From: Symsagittifera roscoffensis
Taxonomy: Eukaryota > Xenacoelomorpha > Acoela > Convolutidae
NCBI RefSeq assembly: GCF_963678635.1
Contig: NW_026970837.1
Coordinates: forward strand, 1 to 64,000
Direction of reading: 5' to 3'
Length of the DNA stretch: 64,000 bases
Shown here one piece after another: positions 1 through 10,087 of the stretch. The notes under the pieces were generated by a model that was not told where the DNA came from, did not search any database, and saw only the letters and a program-made list of their open reading frames with translations. The translations under genes and the position numbers were made by a program. Every line of letters begins with the position of its first letter. The stretch's first letter is position 1.

Positions 1-934
1 GATGACGTTGCTGGAGATTGCACTAGTTTTAGCTTGTATAGAAACACAGAAAGTTCGAAAATTTTGTTTAAAAGACGGAGAGGAGATTACAAAAAAGAAG
101 AGTTCTGCCAGAATTATTAACAAGGTTTAGAAGAACTAACTCAGATTGAGTGGTCGGTCAGTAAAAGACAAAACAACGGAAGAGCTTATGAAACAAAAAT
201 TGGAGATAACGAGCATTATTTCGTTTACTGTTTTGAATTCGATACGAATACAAAGTCTAGATTTGTCAGAATATCTTTTGATCGATTATCCAAGTTTAAA
301 AGACTTCAGTTGTTTATACTACAATCATACAGAAAGAAAACAATAAAAATGTATATCTCGGTAATTTCTTTTTTCACTGGTTAGAAATAGAACAAATCAA
401 TAAAAATTTTTCTCGAAATTTCAAAATTTGAACTGAGTATCGAAAAATGATATAAACTAGACAAGAAATCCAATCTATCTCACTTTGGTGTCAAATGTAT
501 ATGTTAAATATGTTAGAAACTTTTTCAATAGAAGTGATTGATTGAGAAGTTTGATAATTATAGTTTTGTTCTGATCTATCTAAAATTTTAAAATCTGTGT
601 ATTTTAAAATATTTTCTGGTTGCTTAAACCTACAAATAATACATGTGAAGGAACGCTCGATTCTGATTGGTTGATATCAAAAAAAATAAAAATTTCTTTT
701 TAAGAAAGCCTCGATTCTGATTGGTTGAGAATCTATGGTTAGATTGGATAACTTTTTCTTTTTGACCAAATAGGATGTAAGCCACTCTGATTTTTTTTCA
801 CGTTAAAACTAATTGGTTGAAAAATTTACTGTTTTTTCTGAAGTTTTTTTCAGTTTTTGAGGCTATTCAACTCTTTATATCTAAATATTTGGGACATTCT
901 AAATCTCCCATTTATTCTCAAATTCTTTCGTGAG
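1..934. other. AT-rich non-coding stretch
   Basis: This stretch is strongly AT-rich with many homopolymer runs and no open frame I recognise. A short frame around 146-346 is open on the plus strand but matches no family I know, and neighbouring frames are equally plausible. The only structure is a small direct repeat at 656-674 and 710-728 sharing CTCGATTCTGATTGGTTGA, with a third, weaker ATTGGTTGA near 810. Confidence 0.6.
656..728. repeat. short direct repeat with ATTGGTTGA
   Basis: Two copies of a 19-bp word lie 54 bp apart, and a partial third copy lies about 85 bp further on. The ATTGG core is a CCAAT box on the reverse strand, but there is no nearby gene start to support a promoter role. 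Confidence 0.45.
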
Positions 935-1185
935 ATGCCGTCACTAAATAGAACCGAAAGAGTTGCATGTCTTGAATGTGGCAGAGAATACACAGAAAGA
1001 GATGCGTCAAGAAACTGTAGAACCTGTGGTGTTTTGAAGTGTTCGAACTGTAACTTTTTTCTTTTAGCAACGAGGGACTCTCTAATCATTTCAAGAAGAA
1101 GCATTATCAACATAATGTTAAATGATGTGCTGAGCAGTCTCCATACACATTCCAAGAGAAGTTAAAATTAAAAAAAAAAATTAGG
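935..1185 (+). pseudogene. broken zinc-finger protein relic
   Basis: The frame starting at the ATG at 935 reads MPSLNRTERV and then shows a Cx2C pair (CLEC), a degraded SRN-C-x2-C region (probably once SRH), and a second pair, CSNC. The open frame then leaves the pattern in a run of T at about 1053-1060. One reading-frame step away, the sequence continues with SNHFKKKH, the His-x4-His that completes a C2H2 finger after CSNC. That continuation carries a TGA at 1123-1125 and ends near 1185. A one-base slip in the T run plus one nonsense change therefore explain the break. From memory, similar N-terminal fingers occur in uncharacterised cnidarian proteins, some of them beside type-B DNA polymerases of large DNA transposons. 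No polymerase sequence is visible downstream, so the role is unknown. It is not expected to be functional. Confidence 0.6.
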
Positions 1186-2699
1186 AGAAATTACTTTGAA
1201 TAATAAATTTAAGTGAGTCTTAAAAACAATTTTGATAGATTTGAAAGTTTTTAGTTAAAATTCTACTGTGTTTTTACCACAATTCTTTGTCTGTCATTGG
1301 TTTTATTTAATTGTTTTGATTGACAATACAGACAACAAAATCGAGTTCAAATTGTCGGGAAACTTTCCATGGAAATTGATCCGAAAATATTTAATCAACA
1401 GTAAAATCTCCATTGGTTGCAAGCTTGTGGAGACTTTGTTGCAATACATTTGCGGTGAAAGTGCATAACATATGCTAATAAGTGATTAAGTAGCTGTTTA
1501 AAAACTGTTAAAAAAACCTCATATTTTTAAAACATCGACTAATTGAAAGGTTTTGCCTAGTTGCCATTTTAAAGTTTTCCCTGTTTAGTAATTGTAAAAC
1601 TTTTTATAGAGTAATGCGTTATTAAGGAGATAATGGGGGTTGATTTATTAAGAATTCTAGTTTTTTACTGTTTTCTTTGACAATTTCAGTAAAAAAAACT
1701 CATAACTGACTTTGAAAAGATTAAAAAATAAATGTTCTTGCTAACTTTTGAAAACTTCATTTTATAATTATACATTCTCAACCAAAAACTTACTTCAGTA
1801 TAAAAATAGAGAGTTGAGACAGCAACATACAGTTATCAGGTTGAGAAAATCTTTTAAAGACTTTTAAAAAAGATTTATGGTATTAATTCAGCTTCGGATT
1901 ATTAAACGTTTGTTGAAACGATACGTTTTTCCATCAAAAATTCAATTTTCAAGCAAAGTTGTGTACAAATTGGATTAGTTTGGTAGATAGTAGATGAAGC
2001 AGAAACTGAGAAAATGCCAAAATGAGATAGAAACTCAATTTATTTCATTAGGAGTTTTGAGACAAGCTTACTAAAATTTAGCTTTTAAAATATATCTTGA
2101 GAAAACATCCGACATAAAAAGCGTCAAATATTTGTATTTATGTGTAATTCATTAGAAAAGTTTGTTATCAATTGATATAAAAAGTAAATTCTTTAAAAAA
2201 ATCAGATGTTTTGAGGATAATTTTTGTTGAGTGAACTTAATCCGACATCTTTTGGAAGTAGATACATGGAACATAAATCAAAAACTTGCTTTCAAGATCT
2301 ACATTTCCTTAACATATACAATACGCAATACAACATACATACACAATACTACACACACTATACAATACTATATACAACATAATACTAAATTTTTAGTAAA
2401 TAGAGTCATTTGCACCTTGATTTGCTTTGCTAAATCAATTTTTTGAGACGCACGCTTTTAGAAGTTTTTAGATATTGTAGATGTTAAAACTAAGTTTCCT
2501 TGCTTATTTCCGGAGGTTTTCAGGCGGTTATAACTAATAGAGCTGCTCTTAATTTGTTCTTAATTCGTAAAAAAACACCTTTTTTTCTCATTTTTTACAT
2601 TTGATTTTGAATGCTTTAACTAGCACCAAGTTTTTCTCACTTGGATATTTCTGAAGAAACTTCCGTCATAAATTGAGATTAAGAAAGCGTTTTTTAATA
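1186..2699. other. AT-rich stretch, no gene seen
   Basis: No coding region or RNA gene is supported here. A plus-strand frame at 1268-1468 is open for 66 codons but resembles nothing. A low-complexity tract rich in ACAATACT and CATACA words lies at about 2312-2387. Confidence 0.6.
2312..2387. repeat. low-complexity ACA/ATAC-rich tract
   Basis: Irregular reiterations of short words such as ACAATAC, ACATAC and ACACAC, with no fixed period. It looks like a degenerated microsatellite. Confidence 0.6.
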
Positions 2700-3300
2700 T
2701 ATATTTTGCAAGAAAAGTAATAGTTATTGATCCCAAAAGTGGTAATTTTGCTTAAATAGTTTACAGTAGCGACTGAACAAGGGAACCTTGAGGAAGACAT
2801 TTACAATTTTTATCAAAATAATTAGATGGTTTCAGTTCGAATTTCATCTCTGCCAGAAAAATGTTTGTTCATTTAACACTTTTTTCCACCTAAAATCTCC
2901 AGTTCTGACTAATTTTTCTTGCAAAGTGTGTTCAATAACGAATACATGCATTAATCAGAAAGCAAGAATAACCTCAAAACATAGAATATTTTTACGGAAA
3001 ATCATAAAAAAATCTGTTTTTTTTTTAAAAAAAGTGATAGTTTTTGATCCCAAAAGTTGTATTTTTGCTAAATCAGTTTACTGTAGCAACTAAACAAGGG
3101 AACCTTGAGGAAGACATTTGCAATTTTTAGTGTAATAATCAGACGGTATCAGTTCTAGTTTCATCTCTGCCAGCAAATTGTTCATTCAATTGATACCATT
3201 TTCCTCCTAAAATATCTAGTTCAGATTGAATTTTCTTTTCCTTAAAGAATAACCTTAGAATATAGAACGATTCTACGGAAAATCATGAAAATTATCCTGC
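2700..3300. repeat. tandem duplication of ~300 bp
   Basis: Copy 1 is about 2700-3016 and copy 2 about 3017-3300. Shared landmarks in order are GATCCCAAAAGT (2729 and 3046), AAGGGAACCTTGAGGAAGAC, TTTCATCTCTGCCAG and TACGGAAAATCAT (2993 and 3274). The offset is 317 bp at the left and 281 bp at the right, so copy 2 has lost about 36 bp inside. The block has no coding signature and could be part of a non-autonomous element. Confidence 0.8.
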
Positions 3301-3847
3301 AGAAGCAACAGAGAGATAATCATCAGTTATGAAGAAGTTGTTGTTGAACTTAAGCCAATATGGAATAAACTTTAGCAATCAACTGTACGTTTTTCATCAT
3401 TGATCTAAATTTTTTTACTATTAAGTTGAAAAATTTCTCAGAAGTTGCATTTTTTGTTTAAAAAAATTGGGTTAATCATTGAGAAAAAACTGAGGAGGAT
3501 TTATATCATGGAGTTTGATCAGAAAATTTCGTAGAACATTGCTCTTAATACTCATTTGTATTGAGAGTCTTATTTCAATTTTCCCTGAATTGGGCAAGAA
3601 AAATCAGTCAATTACCCGAAAAAAAGGGTTGAAATTGGAAAAGTTTTGATAGATTTGAATAGTTTTTTTTACTTTCTCAAAAACTACAACAATTTTTACT
3701 GTTTTATGGAAGTTTTAAGTTTAATTCAGCTATTATGAGTTTTCTTGTTGATGTTGAGAGCATTATATGAACCACTTTGTAGCTCAAATATTGCTAAAAT
3801 TTATCATATTTCAAAGTTTTCTCTGATTCTCCTTAACGTGTGCATAC
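3301..3847. other. AT-rich flank up to the edge of element A
   Basis: Nothing recognisable is present. Base composition changes sharply at about 3848 from AT-rich to much more GC-balanced DNA, which marks the truncated 3' end of the minus-strand retroelement to the right. Confidence 0.6.
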
Positions 3848-3849
3848 GC

Positions 3850-5070
3850 TCCCGGCCAAGCCGTGACCCGAATTGCCTCTCCCGTGTCCTTCACCACTGG
3901 TTGCAAATTTCAGAGCTTGGGGATATACTGGATGTGGAAAAGGACTACATCGCCCATACGGCACTTGAAATTATTGTTAAAGTCCATCAATATCCAACCT
4001 GGCTCCGCTATTTTCCAAATAATCTGTTGTCACTGGCCAGCCCTCTCAGCTTTTTTGTTCCATCCAATTTAATGCAGAACAATCCACTACTGAGACTAGG
4101 TTGACACACAATACTGAGCTCTTGTACGTTTTCACCTGCACGTAGTAGGGAAAAACGTGCGACATCACTAATCCATACACTAGACTGACGAATTCTCTCA
4201 ATCCAAAAACTAGAGCACGCGGGTCGATCCGCATCATCACAGCCAGATCTGTCAGCATAGGCATGCTGCACTACTTCTTGCACTCGCTTGTTCCCGTTGC
4301 GACCTTCTCCTCTTCCGTGTTACTCCTGTTCTGTTGCAGGAGGCATTGGATCAAGATTAGTTTCAAATCTTTCATCTTCTGATATGAGGAGGCTTCCAAC
4401 TGCGCGTTAAACTCTCGATTCGTCCCCTGTAGCTGCTCGGTGTAATGCAGGAGCACGAACAAGTCATCCAATCGACCGCATGTCATTGTGATTAGAGTGA
4501 GGAGCCCATCCAGCCTCAGGTCAGCTAGCGCTTGAGTGCAGAGATTCGCAGGACGTCACAATTTTTCATGGCCAAACGTCACATACAATGCCAATACTAG
4601 GCCGATCGACAGTTTCCTGATATCTTTGACGACGTTCGCAATCAGATTTCTGGAGGACCTCGGATAGCACGTGGGCAAGAAGGATGGCGTCCATCCCACT
4701 CCCACTCCTCACAGGACTGCATCGGATATTTCATATTGTGCCTTGGTGGCCAAAACGTCCACCTGGAACTTGTCCAACGACATTGTGCTTACATATTGCA
4801 TCAGTTGCAACTTCATTCCTCCAGCTAGCTCACTCTCCTTCAGCAACTTCTTTAGGTACACAAGTATTTCTTTTACCACTGCTAGAACATGTTCAAAAGC
4901 GTCTTCTCCCTATGTACAACCTCTCGGTGACAAATACAGCCATGAGTTATTGTGCGGCTTTGTCCTCAAGGCCAGTGCCATGCGGTTCTCTTCTGATGAT
5001 TTCAGATTCCTTCTGACCAGTTTTGCTAAGCATTTTTCAACTAATTCACTTGCCTGAACCAGAGGTCTTT
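3850..5070 (-). pseudogene. element A ORF2 C-terminal region, decayed
   Basis: Frames at 4046-4283 and 4271-4600 match by eye the C-terminal ORFs of element B. A segment reading LRLDGLLTL aligns with LRLDGYLTL of the 246-codon frame in B. MPMLTDLAVMMRIDP aligns with MPLFTDICLAMRSDP, and the stretch ending LASDNRLFGK aligns with MSNDGLLGK. Several frameshifts are needed to follow it. Further left the match continues weakly to about 3870 and then stops at a composition boundary. The protein is hydrophobic in part; no domain is recognised and no function is proposed. Confidence 0.65.
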
Positions 5071-5072
5071 GT

Positions 5073-5820
5073 CTACCTGTTGTACCAATACGTGGTCGTC
5101 ATCCACTCCTGACACAAATTTAACGAACTGGCGAAGTTGGACAGTTCTAACACCAGGACTTCATCCAGCACCACACGATTTGTGATATGCTCCTTGAATC
5201 CATGGATGGCGTTCGAAATGTGCACCAAGATAGCAGGAAGTTCAGTGCGAAGAGGATAAAAGTTATTGTGATCGACAGTTCTGTTCGGCGCGGGAATGAC
5301 CGCGTCGAATCGTCCCTCTGCTAATGTGGTGACCATCGTGTACACAAACTGCAATGGTTCTGGCAATGCAGCATACGCTGGTGATAAAACAAAAACAATC
5401 TTCACCACGTTCTTGGTAAAAACAAGGCTGCACCAATGTCTCCACCTCAGTCATGGCCGAAAAGAGCGTCATGATTGCTTCTCCTATAACCTCAATGCTG
5501 GGAAATGATCCATCCGAGAGTCGAGTCAGTAGCCCTATGTTCTGCAGGAAATCTTTCGAGCCGGCTACTACTATTACTTGTGGATCTATGCTGACAGTCC
5601 TCAGCACGCTTATGGCCATGTCCACTGCTTGTCCCCAATCCAGTTTGGGAGCCAAAAGGAAAATTTCAACTGGCCAAAAGAGAGAGCAAGGCGTGTAGAG
5701 ATAGTCCGAACTAGCCACTATCAGATATGTAGCATTGCTGATATCAAAAGGGGTCACAGGCAGCAAACAGACTATCATCCATCAGTGTCTCCGGTTCTTT
5801 ATACCTTCTATCATCCCCTT
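5073..5820 (-). pseudogene. element A ORF2: second possible SGNH-like segment
   Basis: Two overlapping frames join through a frameshift near 5400. The upstream one (5778 down) has a hydrophobic strand, LIVASSDYLY, followed about 45 residues later by PQVIVVAGSKD, which has the look of an SGNH block III strand (hydrophobic strand, G, x, D/N). The downstream frame (5408-5073) begins KIVFVLSP and contains a segment LRTELPAILVHISNAI. Strand-loop-helix spacing resembles an SGNH or Rossmann-like fold, but no GDS serine block or terminal DxxH is clear, so a hydrolase activity is not claimed. The same segment is recognisable in element B at about 26530-26700 (SSPGYASMLPTLQFV against LSPAYAALPEPLQFV). 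Confidence 0.55.
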
Positions 5821-5839
5821 CCACCGAGGGGATAATCTC

Positions 5840-6440
5840 TCGAGAATTTATTCACCAGGCAATTGGCCCGGCGGTTTGGAGCATTGCCGATACATTTTGT
5901 TGCAATTTTTGTTGGGCTTGTTTTCTGTCATGATCTTACCCTTTCGGAGAGATGGTATCAACACTCTGGTTCTTCGACGGACAAACGTCAGGGATCGGGT
6001 TTTTAGGGGTCCCAACTTATTGTCCTGAGGCAACCCATCGAGATCCACAAAACTGAGCCAATAGCCAGTCCATGCCCCGTTTCCGGTACAATCCTGACAC
6101 CGTGCGTGGGGCTATCTCCGTTCATCATTCTTCTAGCAGCTGATCGACATGTCAACGCATCATATCATATTCAACCTCGCTAACGTATCAACCTTGTGTT
6201 GTCCCCATGCGCTGGGATCTGGACGGTTCCAGAGCAACACGCTGGTCGATTCAACCCCTTCTGCCGGTGCAGTACTCGCCTATGGATTTCCCGCAGAAGC
6301 AGGGGTCGTCGTGGGCAAGTTACTCGGACTCGTGGATGTCTGAGAATTTGTTTGATTTTGCTCATTAGGTCTCCCTAGCCTGCTCTCCAAAGAATGTCTT
6401 TGAGGAGGAGAGCAGTCACCAGTCCTTCCTTTAAGTCCGA
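5840..6440 (-). pseudogene. element A ORF2 linker between the two SGNH-like parts
   Basis: Minus-strand frames 5848-6048 (LDGLPQDNKLGPLKTRSL, then ENKPNKNCNKMYRQ) and 6180-6516 are low-complexity, basic and Pro/Ser-rich, and run on from the SGNH segment with frameshifts. No domain is recognised. It is assigned to ORF2 from position and continuity only. Confidence 0.5.
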
Positions 6441-7125
6441 GTAGGAGCCGCGGGAGCAGCACCACTCGCCTCTGTTGCCAGATGCCCAAGACGATTAGCG
6501 AATGGCTCTGGCACATTGCCCCTCACTCTGCTTCTGCCAGTCGAACTGGTCCGAGCCCGTGAGTCAGTCTTCCTATGCGCTTCTATTTCCTCGATCTTGA
6601 GCCATCGACTTCCCTGTAGGGTGTTAAAGTGTATGCCATTCCTGGTGAGCGCGAGATGGTCAGTCATACGCAGCATGTTCTCGAGATCGATGAGTCATAA
6701 CTCACCTGGATTGCTCTTAATCAGATTACGGATCATTTCAATCCATCGGGTCCGGTTGCCATTCATGAAATCAGCCACTTCCGGATTCTGCAGTGTTTTG
6801 CACAACACCACGAGCCTCGTCTCATACTTTTTTTTAGTTCGTTTAAAAGGCAAACCAACTGAGGTTCCCATTTGCTGCCTGGCGTAACCGGAGCCCTTGA
6901 AATGTCGTTAGTGCCCAAGATTATCATCAACGTGTCCACCTGATCTTCGTTCTGGATTTCCATCATTTTATTGGCTTGGGCCACGGAGGCCCCTCCAAAA
7001 GATAGAACAGTGGTCTGACCACTCACAAAGATCTCGTTCAGATCCCTCACCATCTCCCACAACCAGATGACGACTCTCAGAAAGAATTGCGTGATTAATG
7101 ATGGCAGGGTTTCAGCTCATCCCAT
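6431..7125 (-). pseudogene. element A ORF2: SGNH/GDSL-hydrolase-like domain
   Basis: SGNH hydrolases cleave ester bonds using a catalytic Ser (GDS block) and a His in a DxxH block. Here the strand LSFGGASVAQ gives a block II-like glycine, LMIILGTNDIS at 6904-6915 is a clear block III GTND, and LTRNGIHFNT at 6629-6640 is the block V region, with N in place of the usual D and the His kept. The GDS block is damaged: codons for VVGD lie at 7052-7063 in a neighbouring frame, after which the reading frame shifts into the domain, so the catalytic Ser codon is lost. Further breaks are a slip in a run of A (minus strand) near 6832 and a TGA at 6695-6697. Length and block spacing fit an SGNH domain of about 190 residues. 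It sits downstream of the coiled coil of ORF2, as in element B. Confidence 0.75.
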
Positions 7126-7507
7126 TCAGGAAGGCTCGTGGGTGCTCCCCGGCCACTTGCGAGAAAAAATTGAGGACCACAAGATTCTTACTGATATCCA
7201 CCACACAAGACCTCAAAGCAGTCTCGCCAAGGGTCGGCCCACTGGCAAAACTGCCTGTGATGATCGCTCAGAGTGGAACTGAGGAACCACATAAGTATCC
7301 GAAGGGTCGGGTATAGTGTTCTCAGAACGCCCTGCAGATTGCGATGCCTACGGAGGGGCCAAGAGCTCACTGGAGATGCACAGCTCCTGTGCCTTCATCC
7401 TGGATTGCGCATCCTTAGACCCATCTAAATTCCTCGTCGCTCGTGAGATCTGGCCCAGATTCGCCATGTACAATTCCTTCAGGTGCTTCATTTTTCCTCC
7501 TTGAGGG

Positions 7508-8095
7508 TTATCTGCAGTTCATCTTGTCTCTTCTTCCACTCGTCTCGTTCGCGGTCTGTCGCCTTATATTCCTCCAACTCAGCATGCAATTTCTGCCAGT
7601 CGTTCTCCTTCTTATCCAGGGTCTCAATTGTTTCCGTAGTCTGGATCTCGATCTCGTCATTTTAACCTTCTTTGGTGGAGGAGCTACTGTCGCGGAATCT
7701 GCTGAATTCGATGGGACCGGCCCGTCACCTGATCTCTTCGCGCCAATGAGAGGCTGCGTACGTCTGCCAGGCAGGGGCATCTCCCCTAACCGGTAATCCC
7801 TTTGCTCGCCTAGGCCTGGCGCAGGAGCTAAGTGTGACCAGACATTTCCCCTCATCGCCATCTCACGAGCCTGTTTTGGCCTCTCTCGGCGGTTCCGGAA
7901 TCTCCGAAGGCCAACATCAATACTACCTCCTTGGGGCGGTACACATGACCTTCTCTTTTCATTGCATTGAAGAGTGCTCCGGGTCTTATAGTGCGAAGTT
8001 ACAATCAACCAAATGTTGATATATCTCGTCTAGAATCGTTCCTAGGCTCGCTGAGATGAAATCCATGAGGCCGTTCGTATCACTCATCTTGTTTT
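7508..8095 (-). pseudogene. second, broken copy of the ORF2 start (duplication copy 1)
   Basis: The frame 7508-8008 matches the 8421-9326 ORF over GLGEQRDYRLGEMPLPG, then departs because of a frameshift just after the PPKKVKM segment. It retains AREMAMRGNVWSHLAPAPG before the shared part, which copy 2 has partly lost. The ORF2 start codon region is at about 8085-8092. Confidence 0.65.
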
Positions 8096-8420
8096 TGTGT
8101 CAGTCGGTTTCTTTCAATTCTATTTCTCTCGATCTACTCATTTTGTCGATATCACTACGCAATTTTTTCGATCAATCACGATCTAAAAAACAAGTCGCGA
8201 CTTAGAATCATTACGAGCTGCTTCATTTCCACATTAAAATGTCATTCATATCTTTTAAAAACAGTCAGTTGAAATTCTTTTTCTGATCTTAGTTTAAAAA
8301 ATACCACCAGGGTGTATCGCCTACCTACGGTTTTGACAATGTAATGCAATTGAACGCTGTCACCTCTGAATCCTGGAGTGGTCCAGGTCACAATAACATA
8401 ATCATCGCATAAAACATAAC

Positions 8421-9326
8421 CTAACGAAAACCTAAGATACAAATATCATACTCCCAGAAAAAATAGCTTGAATACTGATGGCAGGGTTCCAGCTCATCCC
8501 ATTTAGGGAGGCTTGAGGGTGCTCCCCGGCAACTTGCGAGAAGAAATTGCGGACCCACAAGATTCTTACTGATATCCAACACACGAGACCTCAAAGCAGT
8601 CTCGCCAAGGGTCGGGCCCACTGGCACAATTGCCCGTGATATTCGCTCAGAGTTGCTTGATGAGCGGTTTGTGCGTTGGGAAAGGACGACCCTGACCAGT
8701 GTCCGTCCGCTAACCGTATTGATTTCGTTCATCGTTGCTCTGGCTACTTGATTAAACGATTCGTGAAACTGAGGGGCCACATAAGTATCCGAAGGGTCGG
8801 GTATAGTGTTCTTAGAACACGATGCAGATTGCGATGCCTGCGGAGGGGCCAAGGGCTCACTGGAGATGCACAGCTCCTGTGCCTTCATCCTGGATTGCAC
8901 ATCCTTAGACCCGTCTGAATTCCTCGTCGCTGGTGAGATCTGGCCCACATTCGCCATGTACAATTCCTTCAGGTGCTTTATTTCTTCCTTCTTGAGGGTT
9001 ATCTGCAGTTCATCTTGTCTCTTCTTCCACTCGTCTCGTTCGCGGGCTGTCGCCTTATATTTCTCCAACTTAGCATGCAAATCCTGCCAATCGTTCTCCT
9101 TCTTATCCATGGGCTCAATTGTTTCCGTAGTCTGGATCCCCATCTCGTTCATTTTGACCTTCTTTGGTGGACGAGCTACTGTCGCGGAATCTGCTGAATC
9201 AGATGGGGCCGGCCCGTAACGTGATCTCTTCGCGCCAATGAGAGGCTGCGTACGTCTGCCAGGCAGGGGCATCTCCCCTAACCGGTAATCCCTTTGCTCG
9301 CCTAGACCTAAGTCGTGACCAGACAT
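8421..9326 (-). CDS. element A ORF2 N-terminal segment, 301 codons, coiled coil
   Basis: This is the longest intact frame in element A. Residues 1-60 are Gly/Arg/Pro-rich and include a basic PPKKVKM patch that could be a nuclear-localisation signal. Residues about 60-125 are Lys/Glu-rich with heptad-like spacing (KKENDWQDLHAKLEKYKA and on), a likely coiled coil. The remainder is Ser/Thr/Pro-rich. The last ~15 residues run into the duplication junction and are probably not original. The frame directly upstream (9333-9590) is the same reading frame, separated only by a TGA, so the ATG at 9326 is unlikely to be the native start. It is probably a remnant of a longer ORF2 and not an independent gene. 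Confidence 0.6.
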   Translation of the reverse strand: MSGHDLGLGEQRDYRLGEMPLPGRRTQPLIGAKRSRYGPAPSDSADSATVARPPKKVKMNEMGIQTTETIEPMDKKENDWQDLHAKLEKYKATARERDEWKKRQDELQITLKKEEIKHLKELYMANVGQISPATRNSDGSKDVQSRMKAQELCISSEPLAPPQASQSASCSKNTIPDPSDTYVAPQFHESFNQVARATMNEINTVSGRTLVRVVLSQRTNRSSSNSERISRAIVPVGPTLGETALRSRVLDISKNLVGPQFLLASCRGAPSSLPKWDELEPCHQYSSYFFWEYDICILGFR

Positions 9327-9332
9327 TTCTCC

Positions 9333-9590
9333 TCATCGCCATCTCATGAGCCTGTTTTGACCTCTCTCGGCGGTTCCGGACTCCCCGAAGGCCAACATCA
9401 ATACTACTTCCTTGGGGCGGTACACACGGCCTTCTCTTCCCATTGCATTGAAGAGTGCGACGGCGGTGAACATCACCAGCTCCCAGTCTTCTAGTGCGAA
9501 GTTACAATCAACCAAACGTTGATACATCTCGTCTAGAATCGTTCCTAGGCTCGCTGAGATCAAATCCATGAGGCCGTTCATATCACTCAT
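9333..9590 (-). pseudogene. element A ORF2 start, helical segment
   Basis: The frame begins MSDMNGLMDL and contains ILDEMYQRLVDCNFALEDWE and a YRPKEV segment. It aligns with element B 28870-29202 (VLDELYKCLRDLDY, then an MLNAI segment and KIYVGA), which likewise sits just downstream of a non-coding spacer. That makes this ATG the likely ORF2 start. A TGA at the end leads in frame into the 301-codon segment. No known domain is recognised. Confidence 0.65.
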
Positions 9591-10087
9591 CTTGTTTTTG
9601 AGTCAGTCGCTTTCTTCCAATTCTAGTTCTCTCAATGTATTCATTTTGTCGATATCACTACGCAATTGTTTCGATCAATCACGATCTAAAAAACAATTCG
9701 CGACTTAGAATCATTACGAGCTGCTTCATTTGCACCTTAAAAATTCATTCATATCTTTTAAAAACAGTCAGTTAAAATTCTCTTTCTGTTCTTAGTTTAA
9801 AAATTACCACCAAGATGTATCGGCCACCTACGGTTTTGTCAATGTAATGCAATTAAACGCTGTTACCTCTGAAGCCTGGAGTGGTCCAGGTCACAATAAC
9901 ATAAACATCGCATAAAACATAACCTAACGAAAACCTAAGATATAAATATCATACATCAACACAATTATATAATAACATGGTACCTGATAAATATTCTAAG
10001 ACCTAATCATAATACATAAAAAGTAAACCTAATAAAAGCTACTTAGCACTTAATGTGGCTCTAGGTTATGCTCAGATATTATTTTTA
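9591..10087. other. spacer between ORF1 and ORF2 of element A
   Basis: About 500 bp of AT-richer DNA with no open frame lies between the stop of the macrodomain segment and the ORF2 start. A spacer of similar size (about 465 bp) lies at the same place in element B. It could hold an internal promoter or a translation-reinitiation signal; nothing specific is visible. Confidence 0.6.

Larger units (their letters stand above)
7078..9953. repeat. tandem duplication of the spacer/ORF2-start segment
   Basis: Copy 1 is 7078-8450 and copy 2 is 8457-9953. Both begin near GATGGCAGGGTT(T/C)CAGCTCATCCCAT and end at AAATATCATA, and they match closely throughout. Copy 1 lacks about 100 bp that copy 2 has after the CGCTCAGAGT word (8643-8770 region). 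The unit covers the non-coding spacer upstream of ORF2 plus the first ~1 kb of ORF2, so element A carries two ORF2 starts in a row, of which only the left copy continues into the SGNH domain. Confidence 0.9.

Noticed and set aside
1..346. A possible coding fragment at the left edge (frames around 1-346)
   Set aside because: Several frames are open for 40-66 codons in AT-rich DNA with no recognisable motif, so there is no basis to choose one.
5296..9219. Plus-strand open frames across elements A and B
   Set aside because: They are antisense shadows of the minus-strand element frames. They lack known domains, while the minus-strand frames carry the integrase, RT, SGNH and macrodomain motifs.
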